Source: an uncultured Prevotellaceae bacterium (lineage in GTDB: Bacteria > Bacteroidota > Bacteroidia > Bacteroidales > Muribaculaceae). From it: a DNA stretch of 8,920 nt. The stretch lies in assembly GCA_946055125.1 (NCBI GenBank), contig CAMGFF010000075.1:1-8920 (forward strand), written 5' to 3'. Position numbers and translations under genes: made by a program. Positions 1-6,903 of the stretch are shown here, piece by piece. Position 1 is the first letter of the stretch. Every line of letters begins with the position of its first letter. The notes under the pieces were generated by a model, which worked only from the letters and a program-made list of their open reading frames with translations, was not told the DNA's origin and did not search any database.

Positions 1-51
1 TTGAAAGGGTGAATAATGGCAAAAAAAGTGGGAATTGATGTGGAAATGTGC

Positions 52-60
52 TAATTTTGC
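52..60 (+). promoter_or_regulatory. Probable promoter -7 box for yhhQ
   Basis: The sequence TAATTTTGC is a full match to the Bacteroidota primary-sigma -7 element TAnnTTTG. It lies about 150 bases before the chosen yhhQ start, so transcription beginning a few bases after it would place the heptad repeats in the 5' untranslated leader. I do not see a TTTG -33 box at the usual 19-21 bp spacing (only an off-spaced TTG at 35-37), so this rests on the -7 box alone. Confidence 0.45.
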
Positions 61-67
61 AGCTCTG

Positions 68-94
68 AGCTTTGGGCTTTTTTGCCCATGAGCT
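68..94 (+). other. Small hairpin in yhhQ leader
   Basis: TGGGC (73-77) pairs with GCCCA (84-88) around a loop of six T, and AGCT (68-71) can pair with AGCT (91-94) beneath it across a 1x2 internal loop. Its right arm shares bases 92-94 with the left arm of the larger heptad fold, so the two structures overlap slightly. It is not a terminator because the T-run is in the loop. Its significance is uncertain. Confidence 0.3.
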
Positions 95-192
95 GTGAGC
101 CATGAGCCATGAGATATTTTTGCTATGGGCTTTGATCTAAAAAAATGGATTTGGGGCTTGTTCTCATAGCTCAAGGCTCAAGGCTCACAGCC
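90..192. repeat. Facing heptad-repeat arrays (inverted repeat)
   Basis: The left array (90-117) reads as consecutive 7-base units GAGCTGT, GAGCCAT, GAGCCAT, GAGATAT. The right array (163-192) is the same kind of array on the other strand: read on the - strand it gives GCTGT, GAGCCTT, GAGCCTT, GAGCTAT, GAG. Bases 92-112 and 171-191 are reverse complements at 19 of 21 positions, so the transcript can form a long stem around a loop of about 58 bases. The right arm ends 19 bases before the yhhQ start. The repeats run through the first 22 codons of a longer in-frame reading from the ATG at 145, which argues those codons are not protein-coding. The function is unknown. Confidence 0.75.
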
Positions 193-210
193 AAGAAAAG
201 CAAAAAGAAT

Positions 211-912
211 ATGATTATGGAAAGACAGAAGCAGAAAGTATCGATATTGTTCATGATGTTTGCGGTGGCGTTTTGCACTTTTCTTATTTTGGCAAATATC
301 ATGGAGGTGAAGGTGGTGAACGTGTGCGGCTTCACGGCTACGGCCGGGCTGCTGGTGTTCCCGGTGTCGTATATCATCAACGATTGTGTGGTGGAGGTGT
401 ACGGCTTCAGCCGGGCGCGGCTGGTGGTGTGGATGGGCTTTGCGATGAATCTGCTTGTAGTGCTCTTCCTGCAGCTTGCCGTGGCTTTGCCGAGCGATAC
501 GAGCTTCGACGGGCAGGAGTCTGTGGTTCGCATCTTCGGCAGCACGCCACGCATACTGGCCGGCAGCTTCATTGCCTTTATATGTGGGTCGCTGGTTAAT
601 GCCTATGTGATGAGCCGCATGAAGGTGCTCACGCGGGGCCGCGGCTTCTCGCTGCGTGCCATTCTCTCCACGCTTTTTGGCGAGAGTGTCGACTCGCTGA
701 TATTTTTCCCTATAGCCTTTGGCGGAGTGCTGCCGGTGGCCACGATAGTGAGCTTAGTGTGGACGCAGGCGGTGCTGAAGACGCTCTATGAGGTGGTGAT
801 ACTGCCGGTGACCATAGTGGTGGTGAAGTGGGTGAAAAGGCATGAAAAAATCGATGTCTTCGACAGCAAAGACATCGATTACAGTTGGTGGAAAATTTTG
901 AAGCTCGATTAG
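211..912 (+). CDS. yhhQ: Queuosine precursor transporter, YhhQ/VUT family
   Basis: This is an integral inner-membrane protein of the YhhQ (DUF165, VUT) family, which imports queuosine precursors such as preQ0/preQ1 for tRNA wobble-base modification. From the ATG at 211 it has 233 residues, the usual family size. It shows about six hydrophobic segments, the family-like block FPVSYIINDCVVEVYGFSRA with following hydrophobic WMGFAMNLL, and a later GESVDSLIFFPIAF block containing the acidic and Asp-Ser residues conserved in the family. A longer reading starts at 145, but its extra residues come from the heptad repeat and do not resemble a YhhQ N-terminus. The ATG at 217 is an equally possible start. 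It converges with the DUF695 gene and overlaps it by four bases at the stops. The substrate is inferred from the family, not from context: no other queuosine gene is in the window. Confidence 0.88.
   Translation: MIMERQKQKVSILFMMFAVAFCTFLILANIMEVKVVNVCGFTATAGLLVFPVSYIINDCVVEVYGFSRARLVVWMGFAMNLLVVLFLQLAVALPSDTSFDGQESVVRIFGSTPRILAGSFIAFICGSLVNAYVMSRMKVLTRGRGFSLRAILSTLFGESVDSLIFFPIAFGGVLPVATIVSLVWTQAVLKTLYEVVILPVTIVVVKWVKRHEKIDVFDSKDIDYSWWKILKLD
845..880 (-). terminator. Rho-independent terminator inside yhhQ, serving the DUF695 unit
   Basis: Bases 849-860 and 869-880 are perfect 12-bp reverse complements (AATCGATGTCTT against AAGACATCGATT) around an 8-base loop. Read on the - strand, the hairpin runs directly into six T (the complement of 845-850), the form of an intrinsic terminator. 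It lies about 30 bases past the stop of the DUF695 gene, so it would end the peptidase/DUF695 transcript. On the + strand the hairpin is followed by ACAG with no T-run, so it should not stop yhhQ transcription. The same bases encode the yhhQ C-terminal residues KIDVFDSKDIDY. Confidence 0.82.
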
Positions 913-1388
913 AGTGGCAAGCCATCGTCGTTATCGTCATCGTCGCCACCGTCGGAAATCTCGGTGAGGCGCATCTCGCGATACTCATTCCACTCGGGAT
1001 CCTTCTCGGCATAGAGCTTGATGGGCAGAAGCGGGAACGGTTCGAGAATCTCATTGAACTTGCGGCCGAAGATGTGGAGGCTGCGGGTGTAGAACACCCA
1101 GTTGCGCTCGCCCGCGCCCGTGTAGATGCCGGTGAGGATTGCCACGGGGTCTTTCTTAAACTCGGCCACGAGAGCGTCGTGCACCTGCTCCATGAGGCGC
1201 GAGGTGGCATCGTCGGGCATGCCCTTGGCTGCGGGAGTGTAGCTCCATGTGGCTTCGATGCGGTCGTTGAAGAGCCCCGAATTGATTATCTCATCGGTGA
1301 CCCGGCGGCCGGTGACGAGGATAAGCTCACCGCTGGCCGACTCGGCCGGGGCAGTCCACCACTCATCGGGGATTTTCAGTTTTGCCAT
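909..1388 (-). CDS. DUF695 domain protein
   Basis: This 159-residue soluble protein has no signal peptide or membrane segment, so it is probably cytoplasmic. It looks like the DUF695 family. Visible landmarks are WWTAPAES near residues 10-17, LILVTGRR (22-29), the TWSY strand (47-50), KGMPDD (55-60), a helix TSRLMEQVHDALVAEF (62-77), LTGIYTGAGERNWVFYT (85-101), and DPEWNEY (130-136), typical of the family's end. The tail after about residue 145 is a run of Asp and Gly (DGGDDDDNDDG), low-complexity and probably disordered. The family has no established biochemical role. It starts 13 bases after the stop of the S8 peptidase and is very likely co-transcribed with it. Its stop codon overlaps that of yhhQ. 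Confidence 0.82.
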   Translation of the reverse strand: MAKLKIPDEWWTAPAESASGELILVTGRRVTDEIINSGLFNDRIEATWSYTPAAKGMPDDATSRLMEQVHDALVAEFKKDPVAILTGIYTGAGERNWVFYTRSLHIFGRKFNEILEPFPLLPIKLYAEKDPEWNEYREMRLTEISDGGDDDDNDDGLPL

Positions 1389-1401
1389 AAATCAATCGTT
1401 G

Positions 1402-3603
1402 TTATTTTATTATCATGCGGGTGGAATAGTTCACTCCACAGCCTGCCACATTCACCACATAAATGCCCGGGAGGAGCTTGCCGCTGAGGTCGATATCGAC
1501 GGCCTGCGAGGCTGCGCTGATGGGCTGTGAGTGGAGCAGTGCGCCCGAGGCACCGAACACGCTTAGTGTGGCTCCCTGATATTCACCCTGAGTGAAAACC
1601 TTGAATTGTCCGCCATTGGGGTTGGGATAGATGAGTACCTGGTTCTGCATCACGGCCACCTCGTCGACACCCGACTCCATCACGGCCTGCAGGCCGGCGT
1701 AGGCGTCGATTTTTCCTGCGCCCCAGCAGCATGTGGTGGCGTCGGTCACATAGCTGTCCTTCTTGGCGGTCTGGTTGATAATCTGTCGCACGTCGGCTCC
1801 GGTGAGGTTGGGGTTCACTTGGAGCCACAGGGCAATCATTCCAGTCACGGCGGGGGTAGCCATAGAGGTTCCGCTCATCTGGCCCCAGTAGTAGTTCTTT
1901 CCGTTCACAGTCTGCACGTCGACATATTCAGTCTTGTCGGTGTTGTAGGCTTTGTGATAGGTGTTGAAAGCGGAGAATATGGTGAGGCCCGGAGCGCACA
2001 CGTCGGGGTAGGCGTCGCCGTGGAATCCCTCGCCGTAGCTTGAGAAAGATGAGATGTCACCCACCTTGCCATACTCGGAGTAGGAGTAGTTTCTGCCATT
2101 GAGCGACTTGTAGCTGTTACGGGTGTTCCAGGCTCCCACGCTCACGATGTTGTCGCCTACGCACATGGGGTTGAACGACTTTGAGGCATCGCCGGCGGTG
2201 AACGTGGTGCTTCCGTTCTGGCGGAACTCGGCATAGGAGTCGGCACCCCAAGCGTGGATTTCCATGTCGTTTTCGCCAAAGACGCCCATAGCCACATAGT
2301 ATTTGCCCGTTGTGCGCGACTCGCCATTGACCATAATGCTCACTGATCCATAACCGCTGCCACGCTTCATGGTGACTGAGATATTGGGCGAGGCGTAGCC
2401 GGTGGTGTAGTATTTCTTGAAATTTGTGTACTGTGAAGTGCTTGAAAGCTGCCAGGAGGTTTCACTCTTGTCGAGGGGCAGGGCAATGCGCTCGGAGGTC
2501 ATGAGGATATTGTTGGTGGTGGCATCGACCACATAGAACTCCAGCTCGGGCACTTTCTCCTCGAAGTTCCAGATTTCCACGTTGCTATACTCGTAGTAGT
2601 CGCCACCATAGTAGAAGTCGGCGATGATAGTCTTCACCGAGTCGGTCTGCTCCTCCTCGGCGTGGAATTTCTTGTCGAGATAGATTTGCATATCGCCCTC
2701 GTTGCCCGAGGCCACCGAGAACACTACGCCCTCTTCGGCAAGCCCCTCGAGCATTACGTTGAACTCATCAGAGCCGTCGTGCGGGCCGGAGTTGTGGCCT
2801 ATGCTCATATTGATTACACAAGGCTTCTGCTCGCTCTTGGCATAGTCGATGATAAACTGGCATGCAGAGATGAGTGCGGCGTCGCTGAAGTCCTTCGGGC
2901 CGCAGAGTACCAGGTCGGCCTCGGGAGCCATGCCATAGTAGCCATTGGCAGTGAATGAGCCGGCGGCTATCGAAGCCACGTGAGTGCCGTGGTCCTCGGT
3001 GGTGTTGTCGGTGGTGAGGCTGGCGATAGTGGATGCCGTGGTGTACTTCTTGTTGCCATTGATTGCCTGCTTCACGCGGGAGTTGCCCTCGGAGTCCTTG
3101 AAGGTGATGTGGTTGAAGTCGATACCTGTGTCGATGATTCCCACCACCACGTCCTTGCCCTTGATGGCATTGCCGGCAGCATCGAGGGTGGCGTGCACTT
3201 CATCGACGAGGGAGCGCTCGCGGGTGAGATTGTTACGGTGCTTGAGCGGTCGCTCAATGGACACGCGCTTCACCAGGTCGTCAGCGGCGAGGGCGCGAAT
3301 GTTCTCCACAGGGACGCGAACCACGAGGATATTGCCCTGAGAGGCCTCAACTGTGGCCTCATAGCCACTAAGGTTAGGCATACGGTCGGCACTTTCAACA
3401 GTGACAAAAGCGAGCACAGTGGGCTTGCCAGCCACATCGATGGTGCGGATGCGCGTCATGGAACGCTTGGGCACATCGACCGAGGTGGCGGCAGAGGCAT
3501 TGTAAGTTTGCAGATAATTGAGTGAGTAGGCCGAGAGCTTGCTCTGGGCAGCTGCGGCGAGGCTCAATGAAGTGCAAAGGAATAGTGATAAAAGTTTTCG
3601 CAT
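1402..3603 (-). CDS. Secreted S8 (subtilisin-like) peptidase with T9SS sorting domain
   Basis: This is a 733-residue secreted serine endopeptidase. An N-terminal signal peptide (1-20, hydrophobic core then AAAAQ) is followed by a propeptide-like region (about 50-125) and the subtilase domain. The catalytic triad is visible: Asp158 in GIIDTGID, His205 in DHGTHVAS, and Ser580 in GTSMATP. The probable oxyanion-hole Asn301 is in VASGNEG. Between Asn301 and about residue 477 lies an insert of roughly 170 residues rich in Tyr, Ser and Thr, predicted to be beta-strand, which splits the catalytic domain as in several large Bacteroidota subtilases. The last ~80 residues begin IYPNPNGGQFKV and end in LLPGIYVV...RMIIK. 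This is the T9SS type A sorting domain (Por secretion tail), which directs export across the outer membrane and is usually cleaved off there. The substrate is unknown. The gene is first of a two-gene unit with DUF695; no convincing promoter box was found in front of it. Confidence 0.93.
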   Translation of the reverse strand: MRKLLSLFLCTSLSLAAAAQSKLSAYSLNYLQTYNASAATSVDVPKRSMTRIRTIDVAGKPTVLAFVTVESADRMPNLSGYEATVEASQGNILVVRVPVENIRALAADDLVKRVSIERPLKHRNNLTRERSLVDEVHATLDAAGNAIKGKDVVVGIIDTGIDFNHITFKDSEGNSRVKQAINGNKKYTTASTIASLTTDNTTEDHGTHVASIAAGSFTANGYYGMAPEADLVLCGPKDFSDAALISACQFIIDYAKSEQKPCVINMSIGHNSGPHDGSDEFNVMLEGLAEEGVVFSVASGNEGDMQIYLDKKFHAEEEQTDSVKTIIADFYYGGDYYEYSNVEIWNFEEKVPELEFYVVDATTNNILMTSERIALPLDKSETSWQLSSTSQYTNFKKYYTTGYASPNISVTMKRGSGYGSVSIMVNGESRTTGKYYVAMGVFGENDMEIHAWGADSYAEFRQNGSTTFTAGDASKSFNPMCVGDNIVSVGAWNTRNSYKSLNGRNYSYSEYGKVGDISSFSSYGEGFHGDAYPDVCAPGLTIFSAFNTYHKAYNTDKTEYVDVQTVNGKNYYWGQMSGTSMATPAVTGMIALWLQVNPNLTGADVRQIINQTAKKDSYVTDATTCCWGAGKIDAYAGLQAVMESGVDEVAVMQNQVLIYPNPNGGQFKVFTQGEYQGATLSVFGASGALLHSQPISAASQAVDIDLSGKLLPGIYVVNVAGCGVNYSTRMIIK

Positions 3604-3663
3604 GAAAAAATAGTTTTAAGAAGTGAGCCGCGTGAGGTGCAGCATGACCGATATTGAAGAATA

Positions 3664-3709
3664 TAAAAAAGAAAGCCTACTATGGGCTTGTGAATAACTC
3701 ATAGTAGGC
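3664..3709 (-). terminator. Rho-independent terminator after the TPR gene
   Basis: Bases 3675-3684 (GCCTACTATG) and 3700-3709 (CATAGTAGGC) form a perfect 10-bp stem around a 15-base loop. Read on the - strand the hairpin is followed by TTTCTTTTTTAT, an intrinsic-terminator tail. It lies about 20 bases past the TPR gene stop and before the peptidase start. It closes the upstream envelope gene group and separates it from the peptidase unit. Confidence 0.85.
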
Positions 3710-3728
3710 GTAGGGTTGACTGAGATTG

Positions 3729-5378
3729 TTACTTCTCGTTTTTGATAAACTTATTAACGTAGCTGCGAAGTCCCTCATTCTCGGGGTCGGCCTCGAGCCA
3801 CTTCACATAGTAGCCATTGGCAGTTTCCTTGTCGCCTGTTGCGAGGTAGAACGACGAGAGATAGAGGTAAGCCAGGATGTAGTCGTCCTTGCGGTCGGTG
3901 AGGTTGGCGGGATCCTGGTTGAGGAGGTCGAGGAGAGCCTTGTAAGCCTCAACGGCCTTGCCGTCGGTCTTCTCCACGTCGGAAACCTGGAGAGTCTTTG
4001 CCTTCTGCGAGGTGATGAGGATGCGCATGCGAGGATTGTCGGCAACCTTTTCCTCCACCATGCCGAGATACTTGAGGGCGTTGTCGATGGCAGCGGCCTT
4101 GCTCTCGGGCACTGAATCGGCATAGGCAACATAGTAATACTTCTTTGCAAGGACGAAGAGGTCGTTGGTCTTGTAGTCGCCCTTATCGACAAACATCTGG
4201 TAGTACTTAGCAGCATTCACATCGTCGCCGGCATCGCCATAGGCATCGCTGAGGTCCTTGAGGAGGTCGAGCTTGTCGGGGTTGGCCTCGTAGGCTTTAG
4301 TGCGCTGCACGAGAGCCTCGTCGGTGCGCTTGAGCTTCTTGAGGGCGTCGGCATAGTCGGTGAAGTCCTTCACCTCAAATTTTGCGCCATCGGGCACGTT
4401 CATTGCGAAGAGAGCTTTTGCGGCAACGTCGGCCTCTTCCCATTTCTCCATAGCCACGAGGTTGTAGAGCTCAAGGCGCTTCATGTAGAACACGTTCTTG
4501 TCGGTAGCCGGGAGTGAAGCCTCAATCTGCTGAGCGAGGCTGAGCGACTCCTGATACTTCTTGCCATAGAAGAGGAGGCTTGCATAGCGCACCTCGTCCT
4601 GCTTGAAGTGGTTGGGGTTCTTGATGTAGTCGCCATATTGCTCGGCAGCCTTAGTCCACTGGTCGTTCTCGTAGTATTTCTCGGCGAGCTCGCGCTGTGC
4701 GAGGGCTGATGAGGGGTTCTGGGCGAGAAGGTCCTGAAGGCGCTGGATGGACTGCTGCGGGCTCACCTTGAAGAGCGCGCGAGCATACTTCACATAAGGC
4801 TCGGAGAGGGTGGGATTGTAGCTGATAGCCTCGTCGTACATACCCTGAGCATCACCTGTATTGTTCTCTTTGGCGGCCATGTCGCCTTCGAGGATTGGAG
4901 TGTCGGCCTCAGTGCGGTTGTTCTTGCGAGCCTTCTTGATGTAGTCGGCCACTTGCTTTGCATATTTCACGCCATCGACTGTGTAGTAGGCGCGTGCGAT
5001 AGCCACGAGAATCTTGGCATCCTTCTTGGGTGAGCCTTTGATAGCCTCCTTGAAGTTGGTATCGGCTCCCTTCTCGTCGCCGGCCATGAGCTGGAGCTGT
5101 GCGAGGCCCACGAGGTTAAGCTGGCAAGAGCCTGCGCTCTGACCCTTCTGGAAGTAGTCCTTGGCAGCGGCAGTGTTGCCATTGGCGAGGGCTACGGCGC
5201 CGAGGTAATAGAAAGCCTCCGACTTGTCGGTGCCGGCATCATTGAGGTTGCGCTCAAGGAGCTCCTTGGCGTTGTCGTACTCCGACACTTTGTAATACTC
5301 AATACCATCTTTGTAGCCCTGCGCGAAGCAGGCGATGGAACCGCTTAAAAGCAGTGAAAGAAAAATCTTAGATTTCAT
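3729..5378 (-). CDS. Secreted tetratricopeptide-repeat (TPR) protein
   Basis: This 549-residue protein has a Sec signal peptide (residues 1-19, hydrophobic FLSLLLSGSIACFA, cleavage probably before Gln20). It is therefore expected in the periplasm or on the envelope. The rest is almost entirely helix-turn-helix TPR units. Clear ones include EYYKVSEYDNAKELLERNL (27-45), EAFYYLGAVALANGNTAAAK (54-73), LAEKYYENDQWTKAAEQYG (about 231-249) and LYLSSFYLATGDKETANGYY near the C-terminus. TPR arrays are protein-binding scaffolds; no catalytic motif is visible. Cys17 sits in a weak lipobox-like context (SIAC), but the FAQ cleavage site fits signal peptidase I better. It is last in the series after the 84-residue membrane protein and the PstS-like lipoprotein, and is followed by a terminator. 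Its partner is unknown; an envelope role linked to the TonB system is inferred from position only. Confidence 0.85.
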   Translation of the reverse strand: MKSKIFLSLLLSGSIACFAQGYKDGIEYYKVSEYDNAKELLERNLNDAGTDKSEAFYYLGAVALANGNTAAAKDYFQKGQSAGSCQLNLVGLAQLQLMAGDEKGADTNFKEAIKGSPKKDAKILVAIARAYYTVDGVKYAKQVADYIKKARKNNRTEADTPILEGDMAAKENNTGDAQGMYDEAISYNPTLSEPYVKYARALFKVSPQQSIQRLQDLLAQNPSSALAQRELAEKYYENDQWTKAAEQYGDYIKNPNHFKQDEVRYASLLFYGKKYQESLSLAQQIEASLPATDKNVFYMKRLELYNLVAMEKWEEADVAAKALFAMNVPDGAKFEVKDFTDYADALKKLKRTDEALVQRTKAYEANPDKLDLLKDLSDAYGDAGDDVNAAKYYQMFVDKGDYKTNDLFVLAKKYYYVAYADSVPESKAAAIDNALKYLGMVEEKVADNPRMRILITSQKAKTLQVSDVEKTDGKAVEAYKALLDLLNQDPANLTDRKDDYILAYLYLSSFYLATGDKETANGYYVKWLEADPENEGLRSYVNKFIKNEK

Positions 5379-5440
5379 TTCTGTAACAGTATTTTGATTT
5401 GTTGTGTTAAGTTCGTTTTCTTTTTAGAGAATGATGTGGG

Positions 5441-6430
5441 TTATTCGAGGCTTACCATGCGAGGGTGCACCACGGCGGGCATCACGCCGGTGCCGAGGAT
5501 AATCTTCTGGCCGATGAAGCCGGTGAGGAATGAGTAGAATCCGTGGGCAAGGCTGCCATTAGGGGCAGTGGTGGTGACGTAGATGCTGCGGTAGAGCGGA
5601 TAGTTTCCCTCATAGATGTAGAGCTGGTAGGGCTTGTAGGCTATGGGGTTGTTGTCGCGGCGAATCTTGAGCACCTTCACGCGGGAGGTGAAGTCGATTG
5701 CCGAGGTGTCGTTCTTCTGGAGGTCGGCCACGCGCTGCTGCATAGTGCGTCGGTCGGTGTCGGCGGTCTCAAGGTCGGCGGTAATCCAGCTCACGCCAAT
5801 TACGCCAATTGAGTTCTTGCGCTTTTGCACTTCCTCAAATACCTCTTGGCTGTTCTGGCAGGCATAGACCTCAGATGAGAACTTCTCGCCGCGCAGAATG
5901 GAGTCGGTCACATACTTCACGGTGCTTGAGCCGGCGTGGTCGAATACGACCTGGATTTTCCCGAGCTTAGAGGGGAACACATCGTCCCAGCGCTCGGCTT
6001 TTCCTGTCATTATCTCGCGAAGTTCGCTCACCGACAGCTCGTCGATATTATTGGCAGTATTCACGATTACGGCGATAGCATCGACTGCAATTTGCTGGGT
6101 GCGCACGTTGCGGTTTTGCGTCTTGAGATATTCCTTCTGCTTGTCGGTGAGCTGGCGTGCGGTGACGATGAGGCTGGTCTTCATGTCGATCATCGAGTCG
6201 ATGGCCGAGTGCTCGTCGGTGTACCAGGTCATGATGCTGGCATTGGGGTAGGTGAACTCAAACACCTCCACTTCCTGACTGATGATATTCTGGATAGTGG
6301 CGTCGCAGAAGAGGGTGGTTATGCCCGATGTGCTGGTGTCGGTGGGCTTGTGCCGGTCGCACGAAGCCATTGCTATGCAACCGGCTATTGCCAGCATTAG
6401 GGATAATATGATAGTTTTGCTCTGCTTCAT
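5441..6430 (-). CDS. PstS-like substrate-binding lipoprotein
   Basis: This 329-residue protein belongs to the PstS/PBP-like superfamily of periplasmic solute-binding proteins. The N-terminus is a lipoprotein signal with two candidate lipid-anchor cysteines, Cys18 (in IAGC, the better lipobox) and Cys24 (in MASC, followed by Asp). Family landmarks in order are VDAIAVIVN (116-124), SVSELREIMTGKAERW (133-148, matching the PstS LT..l..If.Gk...W block), AGSSTVKYV (166-174), SIGVIGVSW (207-215), YPLYRSIYV (277-285) and GQKIILGTGVMPA (307-319). No pstC, pstA or pstB permease genes are in the window, so it may not serve an ABC phosphate importer. It lies between the small membrane protein (69 bases) and the TPR gene (62 bases) in the same direction. 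The ligand is uncertain: phosphate is the family default, but the canonical N-terminal phosphate loop is not obvious. Confidence 0.82.
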   Translation of the reverse strand: MKQSKTIILSLMLAIAGCIAMASCDRHKPTDTSTSGITTLFCDATIQNIISQEVEVFEFTYPNASIMTWYTDEHSAIDSMIDMKTSLIVTARQLTDKQKEYLKTQNRNVRTQQIAVDAIAVIVNTANNIDELSVSELREIMTGKAERWDDVFPSKLGKIQVVFDHAGSSTVKYVTDSILRGEKFSSEVYACQNSQEVFEEVQKRKNSIGVIGVSWITADLETADTDRRTMQQRVADLQKNDTSAIDFTSRVKVLKIRRDNNPIAYKPYQLYIYEGNYPLYRSIYVTTTAPNGSLAHGFYSFLTGFIGQKIILGTGVMPAVVHPRMVSLE

Positions 6431-6499
6431 TTCGTGGGTATCGATTAGTGGTGTTGTGAAAAAATAGGCTTTGGCGATCGCGATTATATCGTGACTGTA

Positions 6500-6754
6500 T
6501 TAGCCACGCCCGGTGAAGTAGCGGTAAGCACGCCATATTCCGTAGAGGGTGAAGAGCGAGCCGAGGCACCACTTCATCCAGTGCCATGTGCCGAAGAGCA
6601 CATCGAAGAAGCCCGCATAGGTGAGTCCGCCCATGCCAAGGTAGATTAGCAGCATGAACACTGCAAACACTTTCTTCATAGCCTCGGGGGCAGCTGTGCC
6701 TTGCCCCGGCTTCGGTGTGGGTTGAGAGGACTGATACTCTTTATTTTCTTCCAT
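6500..6754 (-). CDS. Small two-helix membrane protein downstream of tonB
   Basis: This 84-residue protein has a polar, Pro/Gln-rich N-terminus (residues 1-25) and two membrane segments: about 29-50 (VFAVFMLLIYLGMGGLTYAGFF) read in two halves, and about 58-78 (HWMKWCLGSL onward, ending near WRAYRYF). A short basic tail follows. The family is not named here. It is plausibly an inner-membrane accessory, first gene of the unit that also carries the PstS-like and TPR proteins. The codon-consistent frame, clear topology and location between co-directional genes support it as real. A 109-residue reading in another frame (6258-6587) overlaps both this gene and the PstS-like gene and is rejected. Its function is unknown. 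Confidence 0.75.
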   Translation of the reverse strand: MEENKEYQSSQPTPKPGQGTAAPEAMKKVFAVFMLLIYLGMGGLTYAGFFDVLFGTWHWMKWCLGSLFTLYGIWRAYRYFTGRG

Positions 6755-6839
6755 TTGTTCTTTTCTTTATTCGACTGAATACGCGGCCAGGGGTTTAAGC
6801 CCATGTGGAGCAAAAACGAGCGGCATCGGTTTTTCAGCG

Positions 6840-6847
6840 TAAAGTTA
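6840..6847 (-). promoter_or_regulatory. Candidate promoter -7 box for the 84-residue gene unit
   Basis: On the - strand this reads TAACTTTA within TTTTGTAACTTTACGC, seven of eight matches to TAnnTTTG. It lies between the tonB terminator and the small membrane-protein gene, about 85 bases ahead of that start, where a promoter is needed if the terminator works. No TTTG -33 box at correct spacing is visible. The call is tentative. Confidence 0.35.
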
Positions 6848-6903
6848 CAAAATATGAGCTAATAAATTGCATATTCGGTGCGTAATTAAAATTTCTTAAC
6901 ATG

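Noticed and set aside
16..54. Twelve-codon reading frame MAKKVGIDVEMC before yhhQ
   Set aside because: It is too short to support, and its end overlaps the candidate -7 box; it is probably chance.
90..192. CRISPR-like array
   Set aside because: The units are 7 bases with no spacers and the two arrays face each other, so this is not CRISPR.
145..210. Extended N-terminus of yhhQ starting at the ATG at 145
   Set aside because: These codons are the right arm of the heptad repeat plus flank, and the sequence does not resemble the N-terminus of YhhQ proteins. The ATG at 211 or 217 gives the normal family length.
52..210. preQ1 riboswitch in front of yhhQ
   Set aside because: I looked for the short preQ1 aptamer pattern with its A-rich tail and found no match; the structure present is the heptad inverted repeat.
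2980..3525. Long + strand open frame opposite the peptidase gene
   Set aside because: It is a shadow of the peptidase reading frame, with no family resemblance and no start context.
6474..6481. GCGATCGC palindrome between the membrane-protein and PstS-like genes
   Set aside because: It is a single 8-base palindrome with no second copy seen nearby, so no function can be supported.
6258..6587. 109-residue - strand open frame between the PstS-like and membrane-protein genes
   Set aside because: It overlaps both well-supported genes in another frame and shows no recognisable domain.
6812..6834. AAAAACGA / TCGGTTTTT inverted repeat in the leader of the 84-residue gene
   Set aside because: The stem is A/T-rich with a bulge and no following T-run. 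It is too weak to call a terminator or operator.
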